From: Pollenia angustigena
Taxonomy: Eukaryota > Arthropoda > Insecta > Diptera > Polleniidae
Assembly (NCBI GenBank): GCA_930367215.1
Contig: OV884059.1
Span: forward strand, 155,432,511 to 155,496,510
Direction of reading: 5' to 3'
Length of the DNA: 64,000 nucleotides
This document shows, one piece after another, positions 43,362 to 55,800 of this stretch. The position numbers and the translations under genes are program-made. The notes beneath the pieces are model-generated. The model was not told where the DNA came from, did no database searches, and was given only the letters and a program-made list of their open reading frames with translations. Within the stretch, counting starts at the first letter, position 1. Every line of letters begins with the position of its first letter.

Positions 43362-43859
43362 TAGTTTTTTTTCCCGGGATTTCTCGGGATTTTTGTTGCG
43401 GGATCCCGGGAAGTAAAAAGTTCTTCGTAGTTTATACTTTGAAATTTAGTTTGCTATTCCCTAAAAATTAGCATCTGTTGATGGGTTGTCGATTAGATCA
43501 ATTACAAGAAGTGAGTACATACGTAAATCAATGTCTCACGCATTGAAAGAAAAATGCTTCATTGATTTAATGAATCAGTTTCATAAAAAAAATTTCCTTG
43601 GGTAAATGAAAATTTTCATTGATTAAATGGAATATCATAGTTATAATGCAGTATTTTCGTTAAAATCGCTTCATTGGATTTCGTAATTACGTTAAAAATT
43701 TTCATTGGATATATAAAAACTTAAGTTTGTCCAAGTTAAACAAAAAGTTTTAATTGGGAACATAAAAAAAACAATATACAATTTACTTTGTATTTTTTAT
43801 ATGGAGCAGGATCCCGGGATCCCGGGAAATTAAAAAAAATTCTCCGGGAAAAAACGCTA
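43362..43859. mobile_element. hAT element with TAG ends, containing a family G fragment
   Basis: Ends TAGTTTTTTTTCCCGG and CCGGGAAAAAACGCTA with a perfect 8-bp TSD ATCACAAA (43354-43361 and 43860-43867). It contains palindromic CCCGGGATCCCGGG motifs near both ends and a family G fragment at about 43542-43775. Confidence 0.75.
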
Positions 43860-44215
43860 ATCACAAACAGTAAATTCTTGCAATAATTTAATCAAATTAG
43901 TCTTTTGGCTTTCTTTATGCATGTTTAAAAACAAATTTCAGTTTGAAATGACATTAATTGTTTAAAATAACACAAAAATTAAAAAGGATCTTCATTAAAC
44001 TAGTCTCGCAAGTTTGCACATTCGCACAAATGGCAATTTTAAGCGATATCATGAAACCCCTTAATAGGAAAATAGGTTTTTGTTTCCAATATACTTGCTC
44101 ACAAGAAATTTTGTTTTAATTTTCGAAACACAGGCAGTAAGTGTCCTTTTTTATACACAAAGTTTACATTATTATCCTAGTGTGACAGTACCTTTCATAA
44201 CTTATTGCTACGTAC

Positions 44216-46938
44216 CAGTGATGTTATACGTAGGGAAAAATCCCTATTCGTAGGGATTTTCTTTAAAAAAAACTGCCTGTAGGGAAGAAAGGACAGATAT
44301 TTTTAAAACATTAAAATGATGGGATTTTTAACAATATGGCTATAACTAAAAAATAAATTTTTGAGATCACTGTTGTAAACTTCATAAGTTTATATGGCAG
44401 CCCTTTTCAATTCGTGTCAACCTAAAATTATAAATATGGCAACTTTATAAGTTGTTAATTTTATTAAAATGCTTGCCGCCAATTCACCTGTAATGTAAAA
44501 TTTTATTGAAAGTTACATTTTTGCGATATTTAATTTTTTGTTGTATTTATATTCGTTTAATTAATTATATTCAACAGAATGAATTCGTCGTCTTCTTCAA
44601 ACTCCTCGTCTTGTTTCGAAGAAACACAAAAATATAGGAAGCAAAAATTCAGCAGCAAATGGTTAGAGGACGACAAGTTTAAGGGTTGGCTGAAGGCTGT
44701 CGCCGATGAACCATATAAATGCAAGTGCTCTGCCTGCAACAAAATTTTAAATTGCGGTAAGTCGGACCTTGTAAAGCACTCAGAAACAAAGAGTCATAAA
44801 AGAAATGAGAAAACTTTAGGAAAAACAAGCAAGATAGCTACATTTTTTACTAAGAAAAGCAGCGATTTGGCTGAAAAAGCCAAAAAGGCGTTTGAAATTA
44901 AACTAAGCATGTTTTTTGCAGAACACAATGTGGCATTACAAGTAATAGACCATCTAGTACCTCTTCTTAAAGAAATCGCGCCAGATTCAGATATTATAAA
45001 AAGTGTTGAGCTTGGAAGGCAAAAATGCACGAGCATAATTAAAAACGTAATTGCCAAAGTGGAAAAAGAAAATTTAGTAAAAAAGTTAAAGGTCACAAAA
45101 TTTTCTGTATTGATAGACGAAAGCACTGATATCGGTACGAATAAGCATTTTTTGACAAAGAAATTGACCGAGTTGTCGTTAAACTGTTGGATTTACTGCC
45201 TATAAGAACTGATTGCACTGCAGAAACGCTCTATAATGCATTTAAAGAGTGCATATTATCTCTTCAAATTCCATTTGATAATATAATTGGTAAGTATATT
45301 AATATTATAATTATTTATGCGCATAAATTTCTTTATAATTATTTTTAAATTGCAAGGTATGTGTAGTGATGGCGCTAATGTTATGATCGGTAAACATAAC
45401 TATTTTTCATCCAGATTAATAAAAGATATTCCAAATTCGATAGTTATAAAATGCTTATGCCATTCGGCAGCAATTATTGCAAGTAAGTCTTGCTTAGAGC
45501 TTCCAAGAGCACTTGAGGATCTCTTAAGACAGATTGGTTCTTATGTTATGGGAAGTCCTAAGAGGTGCTCACAATTGGAAGTTTTGCAGGAAATGCTTAA
45601 AGAGAAAAGGAAGAAAATTTTAAGGACGAGTGCAACTAGATGGCTCTCACACCAAAAGTGTGTGGAAAGTATTTTAGATAATTGGGCTGTACTATTAGCA
45701 TTCTTCAAACAAGCTTTCACACAAGACAAATTGAAATCTACGGAAAAAATTTTTCTAGAACTAAATAAGGAGTGCAATAAAGTATATTTGCACTTTCTGA
45801 AGTATGTACTGAATTATTTAAATTCACTAAACGCACTTTTTCAATCTAAGGCACCATTGATTAAAGTTGTTCAGCGTGACTCGTTAAAAATTTGTTTATG
45901 TCTAGGTCAAAATTTTATCAAGAAATCTGAGCTTTGTATAACTTGCGATCTAAGGTCACCACATTGCTGTTTACCTATTGAAGAAGTTTATCTTGGATGT
46001 GAGTGCAACTACCTTCTAAAAAATATTCCAAAATCAGCTGCTAATCAAATAAGGGTGCGCTGTCTGCAGTTTTATATTACAGCCTTGGAAGAAATACAGC
46101 AAAGATTACCACTAAAATCAGAACTATTTAAGGAAATGGAATTTCTAAATCCGGAGGTTGCGTTAGGGAAAAAGGGGAATAAAAATGAGTTTTCATTCAA
46201 AAATTTTTCGAAAATAATCAATCTGGACGTTAACTCTCTATTACAAGAGTGGAGATCTTTTGAATTTAATTTTTACGTTTTTAAAAATGGACACCGAAAT
46301 GTTTTGGAGTAAAGTTACCAAAATGAAAAATTTTAATAACAATTTAATTTTTCCGCTTTTATCAGAATTAGCTATTTTTGTTTTATCATTGCCACATGCC
46401 AATGCTGACAGCGAAAGAATTTTTTCAATCATTACTGATGTTCGCACTAAAAAAAGAAATAAGCTTAGTCATCAAATTTTAACTGCAATTTGTATTGTCC
46501 GCTCTTTTTTACAAGACGAATGTAAAAATTGTTACACATTCCAGTGTACCGAATCTCATTTAAAAAACATGGTGGCCTCACAATTATATGCAAACTAATA
46601 AGGACAAACGTTTAATTTTTTCAGCCTCGAAACAAAAGTACGAAGTATATTTTTTTTTCGATTTTCGATTTTTAAGTAAATGTGATTTAATGTAATTTGT
46701 TTTTTGTATTTATTTTTTAATTTTTTATTCTTTCTTTACATATGTTAAGTTTTTTTGTTATGTTTAAACTGGTATAATAAATTATTATTATAAATAATAT
46801 AATTTATATAAAAAAATGTTTATTTTTGCATAATAGTTGTAGGGATTTTTGTAGAGACTTTTTTTTGGTGCGTAGGGAAAAGTAGGGATTATTTTTGGGC
46901 TGCGTAAAGACTTTTTAAAAAATTATATAACATCACTG
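44216..46938 (+). mobile_element. hAT transposon with nearly complete transposase gene
   Basis: Ends CAGTGATGTTATA and TATAACATCACTG with a perfect 8-bp TSD CTACGTAC (44208-44215 and 46939-46946). 2723 bp. GTAGGGA motifs cluster near both ends (for example 44230-44290 and 46840-46900), plausible transposase-binding sites. It encodes the gene at 44579-46598. Confidence 0.93.
44579..46598 (+). pseudogene. hAT transposase (BED-type finger), two exons, frameshifted
   Basis: N-terminal Ser-rich stretch, then a zinc-finger region CKCSACNKILN...LVKHSETKSH (CxxC...HxxxxxH) near residues 46-70, then the RNase H-like core starting KFSVLIDESTDIGTNKH. The frame breaks after GTNKHF near 45150, where bases are missing, and continues in another frame as KEIDRVVVKLLDLLP. 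An intron follows (donor GTAAGT about 45292, acceptor GCAAG at about 45357), then MCSDGANVMIG, CLCHSAAIIA, TRWLSH and, after a second 1-base shift near 46280, the C-terminal HANADSERIFSIITDVRTKKRN dimerisation region. Two frame breaks make it inactive, though little else has decayed. Confidence 0.88.
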
Positions 46939-46946
46939 CTACGTAC

Positions 46947-47460
46947 ACTAGCGATGAATATAAGATACATGATTCCTGAAGATCGGTCCATAATTAACCA
47001 TATGCCCTATATAAAACTCTTTCTCGAAAATGGGAAACATTTGACAACATGGGCCTAATATACAAGCTAATTTGCTTGCTGGCACTATGGTGCAAAAAGT
47101 ATTATTTTAAACGCTGCCGCTGAAAATCGACTATCAAAAGTGAAAATCATAAAACCTACATATCCTTAGATTAAACTAAAATAGGGCCTATCAAACATTT
47201 TGAAAATTTTACAGGAGAAGCAAAAAACTATTTAAAATTATAAATTGATAAAATGCCTTAAAGTGTTTATAATTTATTTTTCTTGCAAAACCTACCAGTT
47301 GCTTAGACAATTGAGACTAGGAGGACTAAATTTGACTCTGATATTTCTTAAAAAAATGAGCCACCTGCCACAGCATCGAGAAACTTCGATTGAAATGTCA
47401 GAAATGAAACAATAATGCCAAAAATTAAAACAAACAACTTAACTGCGTCTGTAAGTATAA
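46947..47460. other. No feature recognised
   Basis: AT-rich. 46975-47035 faintly resembles the tandem unit of family F (GATCGGTCCATAATTAACC) in decayed form. Confidence 0.4.
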
Positions 47461-47721
47461 AAGGCCCAACTATAATATGCTTAAACTGACTTAAGCAATT
47501 GAGCGAATACATGTGATTCATGAGTGTCGAACCATATTGAACTTAAGACACTTTTTGTTAAATTTTATAAAATTGTCATTTGCTTAAGGAAAGTGCGAGA
47601 CTGATCGCACTTTCCGTACGGAATCAAATATTTTTTGATTTTGTTTTTGTTTTCTTAAATGCATTTGAGAGGATTTTTGGCAGCAGCTTAAGCAAGCTTA
47701 TGCATATTATAGTTGGACCTT
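47461..47721. mobile_element. Family H miniature inverted-repeat element, copy 2
   Basis: Ends AAGGCCCAACTATAATATGC and its near complement, flanked by TAA on both sides (47458-47460, 47722-47724). Homologous along its length to 11430-11701. Confidence 0.7.
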
Positions 47722-47722
47722 T

Positions 47723-47872
47723 AAGTTCCAATTAGACGTGACATAAACATAATGCCACAGCCGTAACGATGACCGTAGAAACCGTTATTGAATTGGTTTG
47801 TATGGTATGTTTATGTCGTTTTGGTAAAACAGTGGATATGGTATGGTTATGTCACGTCTAATTGGACCTTCA
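47723..47872. mobile_element. 150-bp miniature inverted-repeat element
   Basis: Ends AAGTTCCAATTAGACGTGAC and the complement of AAGGTCCAATTAGACGTGAC. It directly abuts family H copy 2. The interior is a run of GGTATGGTTATG-like motifs. Confidence 0.65.
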
Positions 47873-47953
47873 GCTGTCATTAAGAAAATTACTCGCCAAT
47901 TTACAGAAAAAGAGTGTCTGTTAATTCTTTGTGAGAAAGTTTGCGATTTGAAC

Positions 47954-49406
47954 CAGTGTTCGAAAATAAACACTAAATCGTCCCCTTAATATAACAATAT
48001 CGTATGTGCTCATACGCTATTATTTTTTTATTGCATATTTAGAATCTCCATCATTGATTTTATTTCTGGTCAACATTTCGTCAAATTGTACTTCCAAAAA
48101 GTGGGTCAAAATGTCGTTGGAAAAAATTGTGTATAATTTCTTGTTAAACATTTTCCTTCAATAAGTGTGTAAGCTCATATGCGCTATTTTACTTGAAATT
48201 GCCACTCCAAAGTTGTTAAAAGAATAATAGTGTATACGCATCATACTCCACTTTAGACTGTAGAAAAAAATTCAATTTATGAAAACTTTAACTCATAAAA
48301 TAGCTTATAATAATATACACTATTGTTTGAGAAATAGTTTCATTCCGAACATCGAAAGCTGCATGATCTCCAAAATTTGTGCCAGAAGAATGTAATTCCT
48401 CGTGGCTCGCAGTAATTTTTCTTTAACTTACAAGGTGGAAAGAAGCGAAATTGTTTAGATGAGCCAGATGTAGCAGAGGAAGAAAAAGAAGACGAATGAA
48501 CTTGTAGTTATTTTTGATTTACGCAATGTATACCTTAATTTGTCATAATTTTTTGTTTATAATAACCCAAATTGGGAAGTAATGTATATGTGCCACTGAA
48601 TTTACAAAACTATGAATTAATCACTGTTTTATAATTGCTATTTTTGAGATCAAATATTTTAATAAAAAATGCCGTAAAATTATTGAATAAAACAGCGTAT
48701 ACCATACAAAATAAAATAGTGTATCAGATACATCATACGAATTCCTTAAAAAATAAAATAGCCTATATGGAGGACTTGCACTTTGAATGACATAATTATG
48801 GTCTTAAAGGATGCGTAGAATAAAAAAAATTGGTCAATTTAAAGACAAGAAACGGTATTATGTATTCGTCGAAAAATCCAGTATGAAGAATTTTTATTTA
48901 CCGCGATATTGAGGTTTTAATCGACATCCCATTTGACAAAAACTTTAAACACGATTTTCGCTAATAGTGTTTGTGTAGAAAATCATTAAAAAAAATAACG
49001 TTTCCCTGTTAGTCATCTTTCGAACACAAAAATATTACTGTTTTCATTAAACTCAACAAAAGATGTGAACATTTAATTCCGTTCGGTTTTTTTTTTTTTT
49101 GAAAATCCACAAACTTCAATGTGTTCCGTTCGGCTCATTAATGTTCGTCCCTTTTGGCTGGTAAAAAAAAAACAAAATACAAACACGAAAAAAAACATTA
49201 TAGAACATTAAAATATAATGTTTGTCTACAGTATCACTATAATTGTTCTGTTTTTCAACGAAGAAACGAACATTATATAATTCTTGAAAATAGTTACGAA
49301 CGGTATTTAGGGTTGTGTATGTCTACACAATCACTAAAAAAATAGATATCTTTCCTGGGTGTGTGAGCCGAACGTTAACTAATGTACTGTTTATTTTCGA
49401 ACACTG
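47954..49406. mobile_element. Family J hAT element, long copy
   Basis: Ends CAGTGTTCGAAAATAAAC and TTTATTTTCGAACACTG with a perfect 8-bp TSD ATTTGAAC (47946-47953 and 49407-49414). At 1453 bp it is about 1 kb longer than the two other copies; the extra part is 47990-48960. There, 48436-48499 has an acceptor-like CTTACAAG followed by a short open stretch ending in DVAEEEKEDE and a stop, possibly a remnant last exon of unknown origin. Confidence 0.85.
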
Positions 49407-49650
49407 ATTTGAACTGTCAAATGTACTCACAAATAAAATAGGGGTGAGAAAGTATTGTAACACTAAAAAATATATTAAAAATGCAATGACAAATAACACG
49501 GAAGAGAAAAGAATTTTGTTCTTGGCTGATTTTTTCATTGTTTAATTATTTTGCTTTTAACATTTTTAAAAAATATACGAATGTTTTCAAAGCTCGTTTG
49601 CAAACAAGAAACATTAAAGTCGAACTTTAAATTTTTTGGTATAGCCGGCG

Positions 49651-51557
49651 CACACTGGTTCATATTTTGAGAAGGCGGCCAAAACGATTATTAAATACAC
49701 TTGATGCTGACTGTTTAAAAAAACTTAAAAATTTCAGCATCACTTTATTTTCTAAATGGGGATGTGATGGAAGCTCTGGTCAGAAACAATACAAGCAATG
49801 TAATGCAGAAAACTCATCTGATGCTAACTTATTCATGGTATCTTTAGTTCCATTACGTTTAAGAAAAACTTATATTGGCTTAGAGCCGTCAACCAGTAGA
49901 GTTACAGATATGGATGTATGGAAAAATTAAATTCCCTCTTCAACAAAGTATTGCAGACCAATAAAGTTTGTTTACAAAAAGGAAACTAAAGATGTCATAA
50001 CTGAAGAAGTTCGAAAAATAAAAGATCAAATTAAAGAACTTCAACCGGCAATATTTAAATTTGATGACCAATGCATTGAAATTAATTTTCAAATGTTCCT
50101 TACAATGATCGATGGAAAAGTTGCACAAGCATTAACCGAAACAAAGTCTTCGTCAAGCTGTACCATATGCAAAAAGACATCAAGTCAATTAAGCCAACAC
50201 CCATCACAAGACAATAGTTTCAATGAAGCATACGAATTTGGAATGTCCCCTCTTCATACCAGAATTCGTTTTATGGAGCATATTCTTAAATTGGGCTATG
50301 ATTTGGAATTTGGCCCGTTAGGCGAAACAGTGAGAAAAAACAAAGAAAATGTGGAAAAAAGGAAGCAAACAAAAAAACAAATTCAAGAAAAACACCTTCA
50401 CCTAGGCCTTATAATTGATCAGCCAAAACAAGGAGAAGGAAATTCAAATGATGGAAACACTGCAAGGAGATTCTTTTCCGATCCAGAAACTGCAGCATCT
50501 ATCACAGGAGTACATTTTGAATTAATAGGACGATTCCAGATCATTTAACAAGTTATATCATGTAGCAGAAAGATAAATGCAAAAAAATTTGGCCAGTATG
50601 CAAATGAAACAGCAATTCTTTATAACAAAAAATACTCTTGGAGACATATGCCAACCACAGCTCATAAAATTTTATACCATGGGGAACAAATAGTTCAACA
50701 CAATATGCTACCAATTGGAGATCTATCTGAAGAAGCGCAAGAAAAAAGAAACAAAGACTACAGATTCTTCTGCGAGCATAACACAAGAAAAATGTCCAGA
50801 TGTTGTACTAATGAAGATCTTATTACTATTTTGTTGTGCACATCAGATCCATATATGTCCAGTATTCGACAAAAATGGAAATCAACCTCAATCGAATTAG
50901 AGGAAGAAGCTAAACAACTTCTGGAAAATGAAACCCAAAGCTATTTAGAAGAAATTTTTACTAATATTGTTTAATTTAAAATTGTTCATAATTTATAATT
51001 GGTTTTTGATTTAAGTATACATATATTTGTATTAATATATAAAAATAAAATACACATACATCTCAAACCAAAAATAAAAGTTGAATTACCTAAAATGTTA
51101 TCGATAGCCAAGAATGATATTTGGGCATTTTTCAAAATATTCCTTTTCAGTTTTATCCTTATAACAACTCGTCTCGTCCCAAAAAAGCCAACCTTTGGCC
51201 CCTGTTAATATTCGGACTAAAAAATTGACAGGGGCCAAATATTCGCATTTTCTGACAGGATCTAAGTTCGACAATAAAAAAATAAGTATCAGTTGTAAAA
51301 TACAAGAGAAATAATGATAAATTATAAAAAAATCATATTTGAAATATTCAACTTTTACACCGAAACTCAACAAAAAAATGAAAATGCATTTTGAACTCCC
51401 CATAACTTTTTCTCCTATCAGTCGAATTTTACGTTTTATAGCGCAAATTAAAGCCTAACATCGCACCTATCGAGCAAAAAAAAATCGCATAAAAAAATAC
51501 CGATCCAGTCAAAAGTTATAGAATTTTGACCGCCTTCTCGTAAAATTTCCCACTGTG
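49651..51557 (+). mobile_element. Transib (RAG1-related) transposon relic
   Basis: Left end CACACTGG..., right end read inward CACAGTGG..., sharing 26 of 34 terminal bases including the block GAGAAGGCGG. Both ends are flanked by the 5-bp repeat CGGCG (49646-49650 and 51558-51562). Transib elements are known to have CACAATG/CACAGTG-type heptamer ends and GC-rich 5-bp TSDs. It encodes the C-terminal part of the transposase (49667-50974). Confidence 0.85.
49667..50974 (+). pseudogene. Transib/RAG1-core transposase, N-terminally truncated with two stops
   Basis: One frame of about 435 codons runs from just inside the left end to TAA at 50972-50974, broken only by TAA at 49928-49930 and 50546-50548. 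In order: KWGCDGSSGQKQYKQ (candidate first catalytic Asp), SLVPLRL, a CRPIKF block, CTICKKTS (Cys pair), FGMSPLHTRIRFMEHIL, KFGQYANETA, and SEEAQEKRNKDYRFF (candidate catalytic Glu) followed by TRKMSR and SSIRQKW. This order and the Glu region resemble the RAG1 core. The N-terminal third is absent, removed before or at insertion. Confidence 0.7.
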
Positions 51558-51562
51558 CGGCG

Positions 51563-52396
51563 GTTGTATTTTCGACACCGTCTTTAAAAACTTTTAAATT
51601 TTAGTAAATGTTGGTCGCCATCAGCGATATGTGCGACTGGTATTCTCAACGTCTGCAATGTCACATCGGCTTCAAGTGCAATGTTATGCCATTTGTTACG
51701 TTACGACGTAATCTCATTTGATAGTTTTCGACATGAGTTACAGAAGCATTTTTTCTCACTTTTCGAAAATATTTTGTTTCACATCTGCAAACAAGTGTCT
51801 TGTCAAATTAATAGGTAACTTGCGATAGGAGCGATACAAAACAGGTTAGGTTGATTAAGTTCGGATTTATATATTAATTGGGTATAAGAATTTATCCAAA
51901 TTTACTTATTATTACATCTAGCGCTCATGTGGATATGCTACTAGAAAATTGGTTTTGACGACATAGCGAATACAAGAGAAAAATTAGGCGTACAAAGTAT
52001 TTTTGTTTTCTTCTAAATAATAAAGAAGAGTTTACTTTGTTTTATTATACAATAAAACTGTTCTTTCAAAATTCTTATTTTTTTTTACTGACCCTATTAA
52101 AACATAATTATAAAAGCATATTTTAAATGAAATAAGCTGAATCATTAACAGATGTTTACATATTTATACACATTTAAAATGGTATGTAAAAAAAAAACAC
52201 TTAAGTAAATTCAAAAAAAAAACGCAGAAAACAAACTTAAGGCAAAGAAAACTTAGAAGTCGATTCCACATTTTTGAATTTATGCTTTTTAACAATAAAT
52301 GATAACTCATCATTTAGTTAGTTTTAGTTAATGATTGCAACAAGTTGCGCGTAACGCCTATCGATATACGGGATTACGAAATCATAAAACAACAAA
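51563..52396. other. Upstream region of GalNAc-T copy 3
   Basis: No gene. The last 150 bp (about 52245-52396) are conserved with the upstream DNA of copies 1 and 2, including the TTTAGTTAGTTTTAGTTAA initiator-like stretch near 52313. Confidence 0.6.
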
Positions 52397-52842
52397 ATGA
52401 AGGCAGGTTATATAAAACGTTTTATTAAGTTGATTTTAGTTTACGCCATAACTTTTTTCTTTCTATCGATATTCACTGTTAAAGTTATTGAAAATCGATT
52501 ATCTAAAGAAAATTTTGGCGCAGCTTCTTTGATACGCAGAGCAAGATATGCCAATGCTAGACTAGTCCTACGTAGTGACTTAAACATCACAAAATTTTAT
52601 GACATCAATGCACCTTTTCGTTTGCCTGTTATCCAGGGTCCAAAAAGAGATTGGCATGATTGGGGCGATATTACTGCAGATCTACAGCGTACAGGTTTGG
52701 GAGAACGTGGCGAGCCTGCTTCTATAACTGATGGAGCCAAAAAAAAAATTGAACACGAAATGTCAATGGATAATGGCTTTAATGCTTTGCTGTCCGATAA
52801 TATATCGGTTAATCGTTCTGTTCCAGATGTGAGACCAAAGGA
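52397..52842 (+). CDS. GalNAc-T copy 3, exon 1
   Basis: 446 bp, donor GTAAGT, same phase as copy 1. Anchor at about residues 9-33. Confidence 0.85.
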
Positions 52843-55800
52843 GTAAGTTCTTAAAATAAAGCAGTAGGAAAAACCCGTTTTTTTAGTTGTAAATAAGTAG
52901 CAGTAGTAGGAGGAAATATAAATTTTTGAAAATAAATCATACAGCGCCGCCTTTAAGCGACTTGAGTAGGCTTTCAATGAGATTTTTGTTTGGCGCTCTT
53001 CTGTCAGAAAACATGTTATATTTAACTGATTTTAAAATATGATTTATGGCAAAACTCGTTCGTCTATGCTCGTGCGTGAGTTCCAAAAAGTTAGTTGCAA
53101 AGGAACTCGATTTTCTAATTGCATTGTACAAGGCAACCATGTAGAATTTTCCAAAGGGTGTGAAGATAAATAAGTCCCACACCTCTGTTAACTACATTCC
53201 ACACTCTGTTAAATATGGTAAATTTAAAAAAATTTATATTTTGATAAATTAATAAAGAAAACAAACAAATTTTAACTTTTTTCTAACAAATTTGAATAAA
53301 AATTAATTTTGATAAAGAATGTAGCTCAGGCTAATTTATGTTATTTTTTAGGGCACTTAGGACAGACCTGAATGGGGTTTCGAACCATCACTTGAAAGCT
53401 ATAACCCAGTAAAAAATGGAGCTTCCAACGAAGCAGGTTTGTAAGGGAGAAACATAAGAGTTGCGCTTACCATTGCGCATAAGGAAGACATGAATTTTAT
53501 ATGGCGAGTTCCCACTTTGAAGCAATACATTTTTGACACATGAAGCGCATTATTCAGCTCATAAAAAAATTGTTGGATGTAACGATCAGCTTTACACACT
53601 GAATGTTTTGATACAGGTTTTTTTTAGTATTCTCCCTTACAAACCTGCTTCGTAGTAAGGGAATGCCGTAGCACTTGAAATGTTATTTTTTTTTTTTTTA
53701 TAAAAGTTGTTGAGAGTTCTTTCACTTACTTTACTGCATTTCTGTATGTCTTATTGCGTAGCGCATAATTGTCCGCTTATTTTGTTAAATGTACCATTAG
53801 TGCTTCGCAAAATGATGAAATTTTTTATTGGGAAGGGAGTAGGTTCCAAAACTGTAATGGATATTTTTCCAGGGATTCTCAAGAGACATGGGGTGGAATT
53901 TAAGAAAATCTTAAATATTCTAACTTCAGTTTGGGGCACTTAGGACAGACCTGAATGGGGTTTGGCGATATAATTTGAAAGTTCTAAGGGAGTTAATCCC
54001 AAAGCTGTAATGGACATTTCTCTTGAGAAATCCAGAAAAATTAACTTTGCAGTTTAGGAGTTCACTCCCATAGAGCTTTCAAGTGATGGTTCGAAACCCC
54101 ATTCAGGTCTGTCCTAAAATATAACATAAATTTGCCAATAAGAACTGAGTCACATTCCTTATTAAAACTATTTTTTTCCAATTTTTTAGAAAAAAGTTAA
54201 AATTTGTTTGTTTTCTTTATTAATTAATCAAAAGTTATAAACAATTTCGCTTTTTATTAAAAAAAATATTAATTTTTGAAAATTTACCATATTTAACAGA
54301 GTGTGAAATGTAGTTTACAGAGGTGTGGGACGTATTTAACTGGCGAATTTATCTTCACACCCTTAATTTTACAATGTTATCAGCTCCAACGTGCATCAAA
54401 AAGATATTAATGCGTACACAATAAGCAAACTATGCATCGTTAAAACTCCATAATAAATTTTTGACTTTGACTCCAAAGTGGAACTAACCCCGTGTTTTGT
54501 TCTCTTGACAATAAGGTAGCAACTTTTTATCACTAAATAATCAATAGTGTCCAAGGCCTTCCCATCTAATTTTTGTGTAAAATGTTAAGGTTTTGTATGA
54601 CTATTAAAACTCAAGAAAGCCCGCCTAAAAACCAATCTGAAATTTATATGCCTTTATATAAACGTATGTAGACTGCAATCTAGACCAGCCAGGTACTCCT
54701 TGTATGAAAATTATATCAAATGTGTAGGCTACTAACTGGTCAGTCTTACCTATTAAAACTACTTCGAATTATTGAGAAATATTTTTCTTATTATTTAAAT
54801 CCAAATTCTTTAAAATTGTGTCCATCTTTACGATTTTTCGATTTTTAATAAATTTATAAAATTTATTTTATTTCAGATGTCACAAAAAACTATATTCCAC
54901 TTCTTTGCCCACTGTCAGTGTTGTAATGCCCTTCTACAATGAACACCTAAGTGCATTGCTACGTTCACTACACAGCATTAAGAACCGTACGCCACCGGAG
55001 CTACTGCGTGAAATCATCATTGTGGATGACTGCAGCGATCGCGAATATCTAAAACAGCAACTGGAAGATTATGTGGCCAACTATTTCAAGAATTTGGTGA
55101 AAATTATACGTCTCAAGGAAAGAATTGGTTTAATAGGAGCCCGCTTGGCTGGGGCTCGTAAGGCGAATGCCGATGTTTTAGTATTTTTCGATTCCCACAT
55201 TGAATGCAACTACAATTGGCTTCCTCCTTTATTGGAACCCATAGCCTTAAATAATCGCATTGTTACTTGTCCCATAGTAGATTCCATTGATCATGCCACC
55301 TTTGCATATACAAGTATTTTTCCGAAAGGTTCTAGAGGAGCATTTAATTGGCATTTAGTTTATAAACAAATACCCATATTAGAGGTCGATTCAGGAAATC
55401 AAACAGAGCCTTACAGAAATCCCGTAATGATTGGTGGTTTGTTTGCTATCAATAGAGTGTTTTTCTGGGAATTGGGAGGATACGATGAGGGTTTGGAAAT
55501 TTGGGGAGCTGAGCAATATGAATTGAGTTTTAAAATATGGATGTGTGGAGGTTTGTTGTGTGATGTTCCCTGCTCGAGAGTGGGTCATATTTTTCGGGGA
55601 CCCAGGCATGAACAACCAAATCCCAGGGACTATAATTTTGTAGCCAGGGTAAGTTTAAACTTAATTTTTAATATTCTGGACTCTTAGTTATTATTTTGGT
55701 AGAATCACAAGCGTTTGGCTGAAGTATGGATGGATGAATATGCGCAGTATGTGTATGACCATGGACCTGAAACTTACGAGTATTTGGATGCTGGCGATTT

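Larger units (their letters stand above)
40691..44207. other. Region between copy 2 and the autonomous-type hAT
   Basis: No host gene. The first 180 bp resemble the 3' flank of copy 3 (TTTTAATTAGCGC at 40836 and 56421), so the array duplication includes downstream DNA. The rest consists of small elements listed separately. Confidence 0.55.
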
